Of a stretch of 64,000 nt of DNA, positions 1 to 19,400 are shown piece after piece; positions within the stretch are counted from its first letter, which is position 1; the number at the start of each line of letters is the position of its first letter. The stretch comes from Dugong dugon (Eukaryota; Chordata; Mammalia; Sirenia; Dugongidae): assembly GCA_030035585.1 (NCBI GenBank), contig CM057476.1:18150501-18214500 (forward strand), in the 5' to 3' direction. The notes below the pieces were generated by a model, which worked only from the letters and a program-made list of their open reading frames with translations, did no database searches and was not told the origin of the DNA. Position numbers and translations under genes: made by a program.

Positions 1-119
1 GAGGGGAGAGGGAGGCAGAGAAGAGAAGATCCCAGGGGCCCCTGAAAGCAGGGGGAGAGAGGAGCTGGGGGAGAGGTCTGGAGGATCGAGAGCAGCATAG
101 AATATGCTTGAGTCCCAGT

Positions 120-290
120 TAGGTCACCTTGGACAAGCAATTGCACCTTTCCTGAGCCTCAGTTTCCTCACCTATGAAATGGGCATCCTAGCAGTACCTA
201 CTTCTTAAGGACATTGTTAGATTTAAATGATTAGCCCGTAGCACAGTGCATGGCTCATAATAAACACTCACGAAGCATTAATTCTCCCGG
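120..290 (+). repeat. MIR SINE
   Basis: Recognisable MIR core: cctgagcctcagtttcctca followed by the region ending in tggctcataataaacactca. Confidence 0.75.
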
Positions 291-596
291 CTATCATTTC
301 TTTCAAAACAGGGCTTTGCTCAATCTACTACTGGCCAGTTTAAATTTATCTGCCACCACCTGCCTTTCCTCTGTGACACAAAAGGAGGCAGTCAGAGGGC
401 CAATGTGATGGAGAATGGCTCTGTGCCCTCACGTCTGAGGAGGACATTGCCAAGGGGGCAAGTTCTTTAAGGAAGAAGGGAGGGGCTAGGAGAGAAGGTA
501 GTGTGGGGGTAGGTTTCAGAGCCCTGTGGGTTTTATTTGCTTTTTGTTTGCTATAATCCAGTTTTAAATATTATATATACATGTATGATATATTGA

Positions 597-789
597 GGAG
601 TCCCTGGGTGGTGCAAATGATTAAGCATTGGTAGTTCGAGCCCACCCAGAAGCACCTCAGAAGAAATGCCTGGTGATCTGCTTCCAAAAGGTCACAGCCT
701 TGAAAACTTCTATGGAGTGCATTTCTAATTTGTACACATGGGGTCACCATGAGTCAGAACTGACTTGATGGCAAGTGGCAACAATAATA
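597..789 (+). repeat. AfroSINE
   Basis: Starts ggagtccctgggtggtgcaa, contains box-B-like gtagttcgagcccacc, and ends gtcagaactgacttgatggc plus a CAA-type tail. Part of the tRNA head is deleted. Confidence 0.9.
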
Positions 790-1155
790 GATATGATATA
801 TTAGAATACATTACATGATTTAAAAAGGACAGAAGAGAAGCAGGGAAACCCGCCCCCTCTCACCTCGTTCCCCTCTGGAAGTAACCAGTGACACCAGTAC
901 CTTGTTGGTCTCTCTGGGATTTCGTACATAGACATGCGAATATGTACACATATCCTCTTACCCATCTTTTTATTTTACACAAATAGCAGCCTTGCAGACA
1001 AACCAGACAAACCCTGTTCTGTCTCAGAGGCCATTCCACTTGGAAGCATACAGAGCTTCCTTGGTGGGTTTTTACAGTTGTGTTGAACAGGGGCCCTGCA
1101 TTTAATTAATCAGCATCATTTCACTGGACATTTAGGTTGTTTCCAACCTTTTGCT

Positions 1156-1365
1156 GGAGTCCCCGGGTGGTGCAAAAGGTTAACATGCTCGGCTGCTAAC
1201 CAAAAGGTTGGTGGTTCGAGTCCACCCAGAGGTGCCTCAGAAGAAAGGCCTGGAGATCTACTTCTGAAAAATCAGCCATTGAAAACCCTGTGGAGCACAG
1301 TTCTACTCTGACACACATGGGGTCACTAGGAGTTGGAATTGACTTAACTGATTTGGCAAGCAACA
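1156..1365 (+). repeat. AfroSINE
   Basis: Full-length copy: tRNA-like head with ctgctaaccaaaaggttggt and box B ggttcgagtcc, then the RTE-like tail (ggggtcactaggagttgg). Confidence 0.92.
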
Positions 1366-1834
1366 TGGCAGCAAATTGCCTTCTGCAAGTGCCATTTGTC
1401 ACATGTGCAAATATCCGAAGGCTCAAATCCTAGCAGTGGAATTCTAGTGAGAGATTCTCAGCCCAGAGAGTGGGATTCTGGTGCTCAACGCACACATTTT
1501 TTTGTCCGAGGCCTCTGCCAGCCCATAGCTTCTTCACCTGGGACTCCATTGAAGAACTAGTTGCCTGCCCATTGCTTTGGGGAAACTGGTTGTGCTGCTG
1601 CCTAGGCTTTAGTTGCAGGGATTTTCAGAGGCATTTTGACCCTGTGTGATTTCTGCCTGACAAACTGACTTAGAATCCCTTCAGGTGGGACGGGACCCTA
1701 CTGGGTCAGCCATGCGACTTTGGACAAGCGACGCAAGCACTCTGAGCCTTAGTGGCCCTTTCTATAAAATGGGAGAATCCATGTTTCTCTCCTTGTTTCA
1801 GATCCAGTGATTTTCTTTTTCCAGTAGGTCTTCC

Positions 1835-2050
1835 TCATCCATCCCCCCCGTCCACCCACCACTGCTCATCTACCCATCCACCCATTCATCTACCCATCCA
1901 TCCATTCATCTACCCATCCACCCATTCATCTACCCATCCACCCATTCATCTGACCATCCATCCATCCAGCCAACAATCCACTCGTCGATCCACCTACTGA
2001 TCCATCCATCTGCTTGTCCATCCGCCCACTTACCCACTCATTTATTCATG
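1835..2050 (+). repeat. CCAT/CCCA microsatellite
   Basis: About 215 bp of interrupted tetranucleotide units (catc, catt, caccc) in HNF1A intron 1. The apparent ORF through it is low complexity. Confidence 0.9.
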
Positions 2051-2216
2051 CCCGCACCAAGGACAATACTCTACGTCAGGCCTATTTTGTGTGCTGAGAA
2101 CCAGACAGTTCCTGCCCTCAAGGGCTTTACAGTTTCTTACAGTGGATAAGACACAGCCACAAATAACAATTCCAGGCAGGATGAGGAGAGGTAGTTTAAA
2201 GGAGGCACAGCAGTGA

Positions 2217-10271
<8,055 letters not shown>

Positions 10272-11021
10272 CTGCGGCAACCGCCTCCCGGGTTGCCTCC
10301 TGTGCTGCCTGCTCGGGGAGTGATGGCGGCAGCCGCCGCTGCCTGGAGGGCATGAGGCTGCCAAAGTTTTGCTGCCACAGGGCTGCTGCCTTCCCTGGGG
10401 GACTGCCAGCAATGGGAGGGTTCCACAGTGCCCAAGGTGAGGAGGGCTGCTTCGGGTGCACAACAGGGTACTGTGGAGAGCCAGGAAGCAGAGCCTGTTC
10501 CTGGCAGGACACGGGAGGGACCATCCCTGCTGCTCAGGGTGAAATCTCATCACTTGGAACATAAGGGGACAGCCCTGGGACGCTCAGCCTCAGCCTGTGG
10601 AGAGCCCTGGGGCCCTGAAGGGGGCTCTGGCAGCCACACTCCTCAGGACACAAGCCCGTGTGACTGGGACTCACTGAGCTTGGAGAGGTCACCTCCCCCT
10701 GGGATGAATGCACCAATGTCTCTTCTGTCACCCACGTACCCATCAGGCCACTCCAACCCTGCCCCTTCCCACCTCCCAGCTCTTGATCCACACACCCATT
10801 TGTATCCATCCGTCACTCACTTACGTATGATTTCCTGAGAGGCTACCTCGGGCCAGGGCCTGGAGCTCAGACGCCCAAGCCACGGGGGGCTCAAGCTAAC
10901 AAGGAAGGCAGCAGGGCTTTCCCAGCTCCTGCTCCGAGCCATCACTTCCCCTGGTCCCCATCACCTTGCTTTCCTGGATATTCGTTCCCCTGAGCATTGC
11001 ACCTTCTGAAGCCTGCCTGGC

Positions 11022-11027
11022 ATTAAA
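11022..11027 (+). terminator. HNF1A: Alternative HNF1A poly(A) signal ATTAAA
   Basis: ATTAAA about 750 bp after the stop. It could give a shorter 3' UTR, but I see no strong GT-rich element directly downstream. Confidence 0.3.
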
Positions 11028-11579
11028 CCTCCACTGAAGACCAGCTCTGGGCTAGGACGTCCTCTCTGCTCCTGCAGGGGCCTCGGGACTCTGTGGCTGG
11101 TGACACAGCGAGGCCCCTGGGCAGCAGCTCTTCTGACCTCGGGGGCCCTACAGACCCTTCCCTTGTTTGGGGGAGAAGTTGCCGAGGCAGGCAGTAAGGC
11201 CTGAGTGGCTGGCAGAGCTCAGGAGCCCAGAGGAAGAGAGAGGTGCAGCCAGCTGGAGAGGCGCTCTCTGTGTGGACGGGACTGATGCCGGAGATCTTGG
11301 GAGCCTGGCTAGTGGGGGGACGGGGAGAGGCCCAGGCAGTTCACAGCTACCCTGAGGAGTCTGAGGTCTGGAGTTTCACTGGGTAGGGGAGAGGAACAAA
11401 GCAGCTGTATAACCCCAGGGCACAGGTGACCTCATCTCCTTGAGGCTGCTGCAGATAACCTGGACCTCAGTGGACAATTCCACCCTGAGACTGAGGAAGC
11501 GGCCTGGGGAGAACCAGTCCCCTGCCCGCCTGCAACTTACAACCAGCTAAGGGCTAGCCTGTCAAACTATTTAAAGTTC

Positions 11580-11585
11580 AGTAAA
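11580..11585 (+). terminator. HNF1A: Candidate HNF1A poly(A) signal AGTAAA
   Basis: Variant hexamer 1.3 kb after the stop, followed by a T/GT-rich stretch (cttcttgtttgttcagtg) typical of a downstream element. Confidence 0.45.
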
Positions 11586-12007
11586 GCAAATGAGAAATGT
11601 ATCGAACACTTCTTGTTTGTTCAGTGATCAGTGGTTGGGCAGGCAGCGCAGGCTTGGGGTGGTCCGGGGGCCTGAGGAGAGAAGGGCTCTAGCACACACA
11701 CACCCTCAGGCCCATTTCTACTTTTCTTGCTCTGCTGCATCTTGGTGGCAAGATGACGATGCCACACTTTCACCTTAAACTTGAGCTTCTGTTCCTTGTT
11801 GCAGAATACCCTACTCTTAAGAAACCCAGTCCGCAAGTGGTGCAGCACTTTCTGAAGTCCTGAAGCTCTGAGGTGAAGGGACTTATCTTGTGGGTACAGG
11901 TAGGAGGATCCCCCATGTGAGTCTTATTCACAAGGTCTCATCAAGATTTGGCGCTGACAGACAGGCAGCACCCAGAATATTCTGTTAAGTGTTAGGTTTC
12001 ACAAGAA

Positions 12008-12013
12008 TTTATT
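12008..12013 (-). terminator. CUSTOS: Candidate CUSTOS poly(A) signal AATAAA
   Basis: First canonical AATAAA on the - strand after the stop (tttatt on +). It implies a 1.1 kb 3' UTR that includes an LTR insertion. Not proven. Confidence 0.35.
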
Positions 12014-12478
12014 TTCGATAATCTGGTTGGCTCGGGGACATGATGGTCCGTGCGAGGTATATTCACACATATGGAGGAAGAAACTTCGGAAAATCAGGGG
12101 AAAAACTCTCTCTCTCTTCTTTTTTTTAGACAGTATTATATCACGTCTATGTGGCCTAGGGGAGAAGTAGAAAATTCTCTCTGGGCTTTGGCATCTCAGG
12201 GACCCCTTCTCTCATTTTCTCACACTGGAGCTGAGGAGGCAAAGGGGAAGGAGATCTCTTTTCACTTGCCCACTCAATCAGCACTGGAGAGATGGAAGCT
12301 TAACCACTTGACCATCAATCTTGAGTAACTGCAGGTTTCTTCTTCCTGAGGCCACAGAATGTTCTGGTACCATAGGTCTGCCCCAGTGGGAGCAGAGAGG
12401 CGCAGGCCTTGCTTAGGCTTCTGACCCTACAACCACTCCATCTTCCTGACCCTTGAGGCAGAGTCTGGACCTGCCAGC

Positions 12479-12987
12479 TGTCTTAGTCATCTAGTGCTGC
12501 TGTAACAGCAATACAACAAGCGGATGGCTTTAACAAAGAGAAGTGTATTTCTTCACAGTAAAGTAGGCTAGAAGTCCAAATTCAGGGCGTCGGCTCCGGG
12601 GGGGGGGGCTTTCTCTCTCTGTCGGCCTTCTCATCCATCTTCCCCTGGACCAGGAGCTTCTCCGCGCAGGGACCCCGGGTCCAGAGGACGCGCTCTGCTC
12701 CCGGCACTGCTTTCGTGGTGGTATGAGGTCTCCCACTCTCTGCCTGCTTCCCTTTCCTTTTATCTCTTACAAGATAAAAAGTGGTGCAGGCCACACCCCA
12801 GAGAAACTCCTTTCACAGTGGATCAGGGATGTGACCTGGGTAAGGATGGTGTTACAAGCCCACCCTAATCCTCTTTAACATAAAATTACAATCACAAAAT
12901 GGAGGACCACCACACAATACTGGGAACATGGCCTAGCCAAATCGATACACACATTTTTTGGGGGGACATGATTCAATCCATGACACC
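12479..12987 (-). mobile_element. MaLR/MLT1-like solo LTR
   Basis: Read on -, it starts tgtcatggattgaatcatgt and ends at cactagatgactaagaca, the usual MLT1-type ends. It lies in the CUSTOS 3' flank and has a GC-rich centre with a G run at 12599-12608. Confidence 0.65.
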
Positions 12988-13091
12988 AGCCAAGGCCTTG
13001 AACTTGGAGGAAGGCAGAGGCTTGGAGATGTCTTGTCTCCAGTGGGCACCTTGTCCTCAGAGCTAGCTGGGCCCTGTGTCCACAGGCTGGG

Positions 13092-13437
13092 TCAGTTTGC
13101 AAGCATGGCCGCAGCACTCTTTGCTGGTGGGGATCGGGGAGCCTCACTAGTCTTTGCCTTTTTCTGTTTTTCCCTCTTTTTGGTCCCGAGTGGTGCCTGG
13201 TCCCCATTGAGCTCGGCTGTCTCCTTTTCTTGCTTTTGGACCACGGCCCCACTTGCAGCGGCGGCTGTGGCTGAGATGGCATTGGCCTCCCCCTTGGCTT
13301 TCTTCTTCCTCTTTTTCTTCTTCTTTGCCTCTTTCTCCACCGTGACAGGGCCATGGATGGCTGATTCCTTGAGAATGTCGGAGGCTGACACAGCTGCCTC
13401 CTGGCACCTCTGCCACTCCTCATCGCTGTCCTCGCTG
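13092..13437 (-). CDS. CUSTOS: CUSTOS exon 6, coding part
   Basis: Acceptor cccctttgcag, stop TGA at 13094-13092. It encodes [20 protein letters not shown], then the lysine-rich region, ending [13 protein letters not shown]. Confidence 0.95.
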
Positions 13438-16400
13438 CTGCAAAGGGGCAGGTAGAGGATAGCCTGGATCAGCTGGAATCAGGAAAAGGCCCCAAAGCTG
13501 GCCCCCTCTGTCCAAACCACTGGAAAGAGGACACAGAAGGAGGAAGTGAAAGAGCTCAGGCTTGAGAGTGAGGCAGACCTGGGTTCAAATACTGGCTGCT
13601 CTACTTACCAGCTGTGTGACCTCAAAAGTGACTTAACCTCTCTGACCCTCAGTGTCTTCATCTATAAAATGGGGGTTTTAACAGAGCCCAAGCCTCACAG
13701 GGATGTCCCAGGAGGCAAACACGATAAAGTGCAAGTGAGGTGTTTGGCACGAGAGGAGTATACTCAAAAAGCAGTAAATATCCAAACCCAACACAACCTC
13801 TTCACCTCCCCACTGAGTGCACGATTTCTTTAGCTATTGGACGTCGCCCCTTCCTTGGCACGGAGCTAACTGAGGTCTGCTTGGCGATTACAACCGATCA
13901 GCCAAGACAGAAGAGCAAAAAGGAGGGAGTTTGAGGCCTAGTGTGAGATCTTACCTGGAGCTGGAGGGCGGTCGCTTCCGGTGGGGTTGGGGAGAAGCTT
14001 CCTTCCTAGGGTCGCCAGGGATGGACGTGAAGAAAAGGCGGAAGCCTGGTATTCAAGGAGGCAAAGTCAGCAGCCCCAGATGCTGGCCCCTCCTCCCAGG
14101 TATGGAGGCTGCCCCACCCCTGCCCTCTATGCATTCCCAGTCCAGAGGCAAAGACCTGGAATCACTATCATCTAACTACAAAACAATGCTCTGTCATTGG
14201 TAAATGCCTGTTGGAGCTAGAGGGCAAGCTGTTTCCAGGGATGTCAGCTGCTAAGTCAGGTCAGCAAGCCAGTCCCCAGAGACTTCCAGAAGTCAGGGTT
14301 CTGGAAGCCGACAAATGAGCCCCCTAAGGCAGTCTCCAAAGTGACAAATGACTTGGGTGTGGGGCAGGTAGACACACAGGTTGAGGTTGTGGAGGCTCCT
14401 GATCAGGTTATGTCAACAAAGTAACTTCATTTCTCAGAGCCTCAGTTTTCCTGTCTGCAAATGGGGGTAGCATCATAATAAATGCCTCACCTGGGGGCTA
14501 AGCAGATGAAAGAAATTGTACCAAAACTATATTGCCCAGGTCCAGGCACACCCAGACCCGCTGCCGTCGAGTCAATTATGACTCATAGTGACTCTACAGG
14601 ACAGGGCAGAACTGTCCCATAGGGTTTTGAAGGCTGTAATCTTTACGGGAGCAGACTGCCACACCTTTCTCCTGCTCTAGGCACAAAGTAGGTGCTTAAT
14701 AAACAAGAGCTGTTATTACTAGTTTAACTACTCACCATCATCCTCTGAGACAGCCTTCTGTACCCTGGCCTTTGTTGGCTCCTTCTGCATTTCTGAGATG
14801 GTAATGGAGCTAAGGCGAGAGGAGATAGCTGATTTAGGATGCGATTTGGGGTAGCAAAATAAATTTTTATTTTAATTAAAAATTTTTTAAGTGGAGGGGA
14901 CGGGGGCATGATCTTTACTGCAAAAGCAGAGCGCACACTGGCCTAATAAGAATTCTACTGCCTACAGCCATAACATGCTGAACAGCCCTTGACAGCTCAA
15001 ACTGCAGTATTTCACTTGTTTAAATTCCACTTTATTCCAGAAAGGGTTGAAAGACGTTTTAAAGATACTAAGAGTACAACAAAATGAATGCAATTTAAAA
15101 CAGGGCAAAGAGAACATAAGAGCAGGAAGAACAGAAGGAGCTGGGAGTGTGGTCAAGAAGTCCTATACACTTGCTAGACATCACACATTTTGCTCTGAGC
15201 TTCCTAGCAGCAAGCATGAAAAGGGAAACATGACCAGTCTAGCAAAGTGGTTCAGAGCCCAGCTTCCAAAGCAAGGGAAACCTGTGTTTTTAATTTTTTA
15301 ATTCTGAGATAATTGTAGATTCATATGCAGCTGTTAAGAAATAATACAGAGAGATCTCATAAACACGCCTCACCAGGTTTATTCCAAAGGTAACATCAAG
15401 CACAACTATTGCACAATATAACAACCAAGAAACTGACATTGCTATGATCCACCCACCTTATTCAGATTTCAGAGAACTGAGTTTTGAATCATGGCTTGGT
15501 CACTTACTGTCTATGTCCCCTTTGGCAAATGAGTTTATCTCTCTGAGCTTCTGTTACTCATCTGAACATTCAGCATTATAACAGATAACAACTCTCAGGG
15601 TTGTCATGGGGATTACATGAGATAATGGACATCAGACACTTAGCACAGAGCCTGGCCACAAGCAGGTGATCAACAAATGGTAGCTATGATGCTGGTGAAG
15701 ATGATTCTTGTCATCAAGATTAGCAACAAGCTCCAGAGGACTTCTAAAATAAGAATAAACCACATCTCTCCAGAAGCACAGAGGGACCAGAGAGAATTGC
15801 TGAGACCAGGAAGCATGTATTATGGATTAAATTGTGTCCCTCTGAAACATATGTTGGAATCCTTACCCCTGTATCTGTGGATGTGATCCTGTTTGGGAAC
15901 AGGGTTTTCTTTGTTTTGTTAATGAGGCAGTAGCAGCGTAAGGGGTGTCCTAAATCCAATCACTTCTCAGTTATAAAACGAGCAGACTAGACACAGAGAC
16001 AAGCAAGCAGGTATGGGGGAAGACAAATGCTATCTGAGGACGATGTAGGCAGATGAGTCTACCGGCCCAGAAACTCCAAGAATTGCTGGCAATTAGAAGG
16101 TGAAATAGATAAGGAAGGACCCCTACTAGAACCACATTCTGAATTCGAACTTCTAGCCTCTTGAACTGTGAGAAAATAAATTTCTGTTCTTTAAAGCCAC
16201 CTATTTGTGGAATTTGTGTTATAACAGCACTAGCAAACTAAGACAGCGTGTCTGGTGAATGCTGATGGATAAGTCACTGTGTACAATGACGTCCTCACAG
16301 CAAACGAAGCAACGCACTGAGTTCTTTCTCCTAACGTCCTTCTGTATATGCCAAAGGCATCCCCAAAGCCCTGTTTGAGAAAAGCAGTCTGGGAGAGGGA

Positions 16401-19400
16401 GTAGAGCTGTGACGTCCAGGCACTTGACCCGAGGCTCTAACACAGTGATTGTCACCCAGGGAACATTGGGCAATGTCTGGAGACATTTTTGGTTTTATCA
16501 CAATTAAGGGGGTGGGATGCTATTGGCGTCTAGTGGAAGAAGACCAGGGATGCTGCTTAATACCCTACAATGCTCAGGGCAGTGCCCATGACAAAGAATT
16601 ATCCACTCCAAAATGTCAACAGTGCTAAGGTTGACAAGCCCTGATCTAACACAAGACACCAACTGGGGTATCAGTTAGACCTCTTTGGAGAGAACTATGA
16701 AGAAGTGCAGGTAACAGTCTGACCATGGTTGACAACCTGGGGAAATGTCCCATCGTAACTCACTGTAATGCCAAGTGGGCCTTGTTCACCATGAAGTCGG
16801 ACAGTCATGAAGAAAGACTGTGCTCCCACAGGTCAAAACACCAACTGATGTTCCTTAACCATGTCTGCCACATTCTCAGGTTGAGGGGCTGCCTCTAATG
16901 CCATAGTAGTTCAGCCTGCTGGGGTGTGGCCTAACGTTCTGTCTTAGAAGAGCAGTTGGTTCACACGTCGGAAAGGCTCGTTTGCCCTTTTTGATATTTA
17001 TTTCCAGTTGAGGGACTATGGCTCTAACGTCCTCATCTCCCCTTTCAAACCCAAAAGGGCTCTGCAAATCAAAAATGGAGCTAGACACGGACTCCAGGCT
17101 TTTTGGAGCCACGGAGGCTGGATGAATCCCTGAAACTATTGCCCTGAGATCATCTCTAAACCTTAAACCAAAAGTATCCCCTGAAGTCTTCTTAAAACCA
17201 AACAAAAGTTTAGCTTAACTAGTAAAGAATGTCTGCCTTGAGTATTATGCTTTTAAGAAATATCTATCCTGGATCACAGTGACAACTGCAACTAGAAAGA
17301 TTAGATAGGAACCTTAGGGGCAGTGAGTTTATGTTAATGGCAGAGGACCAACTGAGAAAAGGAGGGTGAGAACAGTTGCACAATTCAAAGAATGTAATCA
17401 ATGTGACTGAACTGTACATGTAGAAATGGTTGAATTGGTGTTTACGTTCTGCTACGTACATTCTCAACAACAACAAGGAATGAAGTGAGATCAGGGTTTC
17501 CCAAATCGTGTTCCATGGTATGTTGACTGGTCTTCCATGAAAGAAGGCACTGTGGCCAAATGAGCTCGAGAAATGCTGGACTAAATGAAGTTACACAGGT
17601 CTCTTTTTGGCAGGGATTCCCAGAGCCTTGAATGTCCTATTATGAATTCCAATCTCCAAGGGCACGTAGGGGCACGTGGATTGTAGTGCTTTTCAAACTA
17701 TGTTGCTGTTGGACTGCCTTCTTCCTAGAGCTACGCTTTGGGCTTGTATCCTTTGGCACCTACTTTAGGAATGCCAACCTGAATATTTAGACCGTATTTC
17801 AACCTATGCTGGAAATGTAAGAAAGAGAATGGGTGTGATGCCTGGCACACAGAAAACACCCCAAAATATGAACTCTGTTTCCTGCCCTCTTCTGGTGGGA
17901 ATGAGCTCTTACTCCTTAGGGTTTCTCTTTCATTCTAACGGTAGCAGGCTAACTCTGTGGTTGAGAGCATGGGCTTTGGACTCAGACACACCTGGGTTCA
18001 AGTCCCAGCTCCGCCCCTGATTCTCTGTGACTTCAGGAAAGCACTTCCCCTTGCTGAGAGTCTATGTTTCCCCATCTGGAGAATAAGGACAACAGTAGGG
18101 CCTGCCTGGCCGGTTGAGTATGAACGCAGTGAGGTCAGATATGTCAAGCACTTGCCACAGTACCTGCTGGCACACAGTGAGTTGACAGCCAAGGTAGCCA
18201 TTACTGTTTGCATTAACAAGGGCGGGAGGTTTGCTTTTGGTTACCTGTCCAGTAGGGCTCCCAGCTTCTTAGCTACATGAGCTCGGAATTCGGGGGTAGT
18301 CTGAAGCTCGTTGCCATCTTGTTCGTGCTCATCCACCTTAAGCCTGCAACACACACAAAAGGAACTCACTTCCTGCCAGCTCAGAAGCTACCCCCTTGAA
18401 GGCAGGGACTACATGTGTTCTGTTCATCTGGGGACTAGCCTAGCAGCCCAGGGTCTACCCTAGCAGCCCAGGGTCTACCCTAGCATCTATAGCCACAACC
18501 GACTCAAACATACCAGCTATCATAAAGACAGCACAAAACCAGACAGTGTTTCCCTCTGTTATACGTAAGGTCACCATGAGTCAGAGCTGATTTGATGGCA
18601 ACTAATAATAACAACAGCCTGGCATCTGGCACACAGCAGGGAGTCAATTATTTGTTGACTTCCTGCTGTGTGCCAGATACTACGCTGTAGCTGCTAGACA
18701 AACACACATAAATATAAACTTGAACCCAAAGTGCATACTACCTGAGGCTCGGTTGGGTGGCTGGCAGCTGGTTATTTGCAGCATCTGTGGAAATAATGAA
18801 AATTGAGGCATTTATAGAGGAAACACGGACAATAACAACATCAGTTGTGTGCCAGGCAGAATTTTAAGTGATTTACATGTATGACTCATTGATATCTTCA
18901 CAACAACCCCATGAAAGTGGTTATCATTATCCCCATTTTACAGAAGAGGAAGCGGAGGCAAGGAGATGTAAAATAACTTGGTCAGAGTCAAATAGTAAGT
19001 GTCAGAGTTGGGATGTGGACTCAGACCACCTGGCTCCAGAGCCCCTCTCTTAACCACCATGCTGAACGGGCAAGTCTAACTGTAATTTGATTCCAGAATT
19101 TATTGAGTGCCTATTATGTGCCTTGCTGTGTGCAAAGTGCTGTGGAAAAGAGAAGAAGGGGGCTCAGCTACATTGATTTACACATGAAAACATTGTGGAT
19201 GCCTGGCCTGGTGGCCATTCACTCAACCAAATACCGAACGTCTAATATCACCCAGATGTAGTTGCTGAACAATTTGACAAATACCCTGGCCTCAATGGAG
19301 CTTACGTTCTAGTTAGTGGAGACAGATAACAAACAAACACGCAGGAGTAAAATATAAAATTAGCTAACGGCGCGTATACGGAAAACAAGCAAAGCAGGGG

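Larger units (their letters stand above)
10272..11600 (+). other. HNF1A: HNF1A 3' untranslated region
   Basis: GC-rich non-repetitive sequence following the TAA. The likely end is set by AGTAAA at 11580-11585, giving roughly 1.3 kb, similar to the human 3' UTR as I recall it. The ORFs read in it overlap in several frames and are not conserved-looking. Confidence 0.7.
11600..13091 (-). other. HNF1A-CUSTOS convergent 3' region
   Basis: Contains probable CUSTOS 3' UTR and an MLT1-like LTR. The candidate poly(A) signals of the two genes lie about 420 bp apart, pointing toward each other. Confidence 0.6.
14810..18244 (-). other. CUSTOS intron 3
   Basis: No exon recognised. It holds an antisense L1M-type fragment (about 15290-15475), MIR (about 15480-15670), an MLT1-like LTR (15816-16246), an hAT-type MER element (about 16455-16640), an L1-3'-end-like repeat (17095-17478), and MIR (about 17950-18200). 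Confidence 0.8.

Noticed and set aside
1752..2000. 82-codon Pro/His/Ser-rich open frame on +
   Set aside because: It is the translation of the CCAT microsatellite in HNF1A intron 1.
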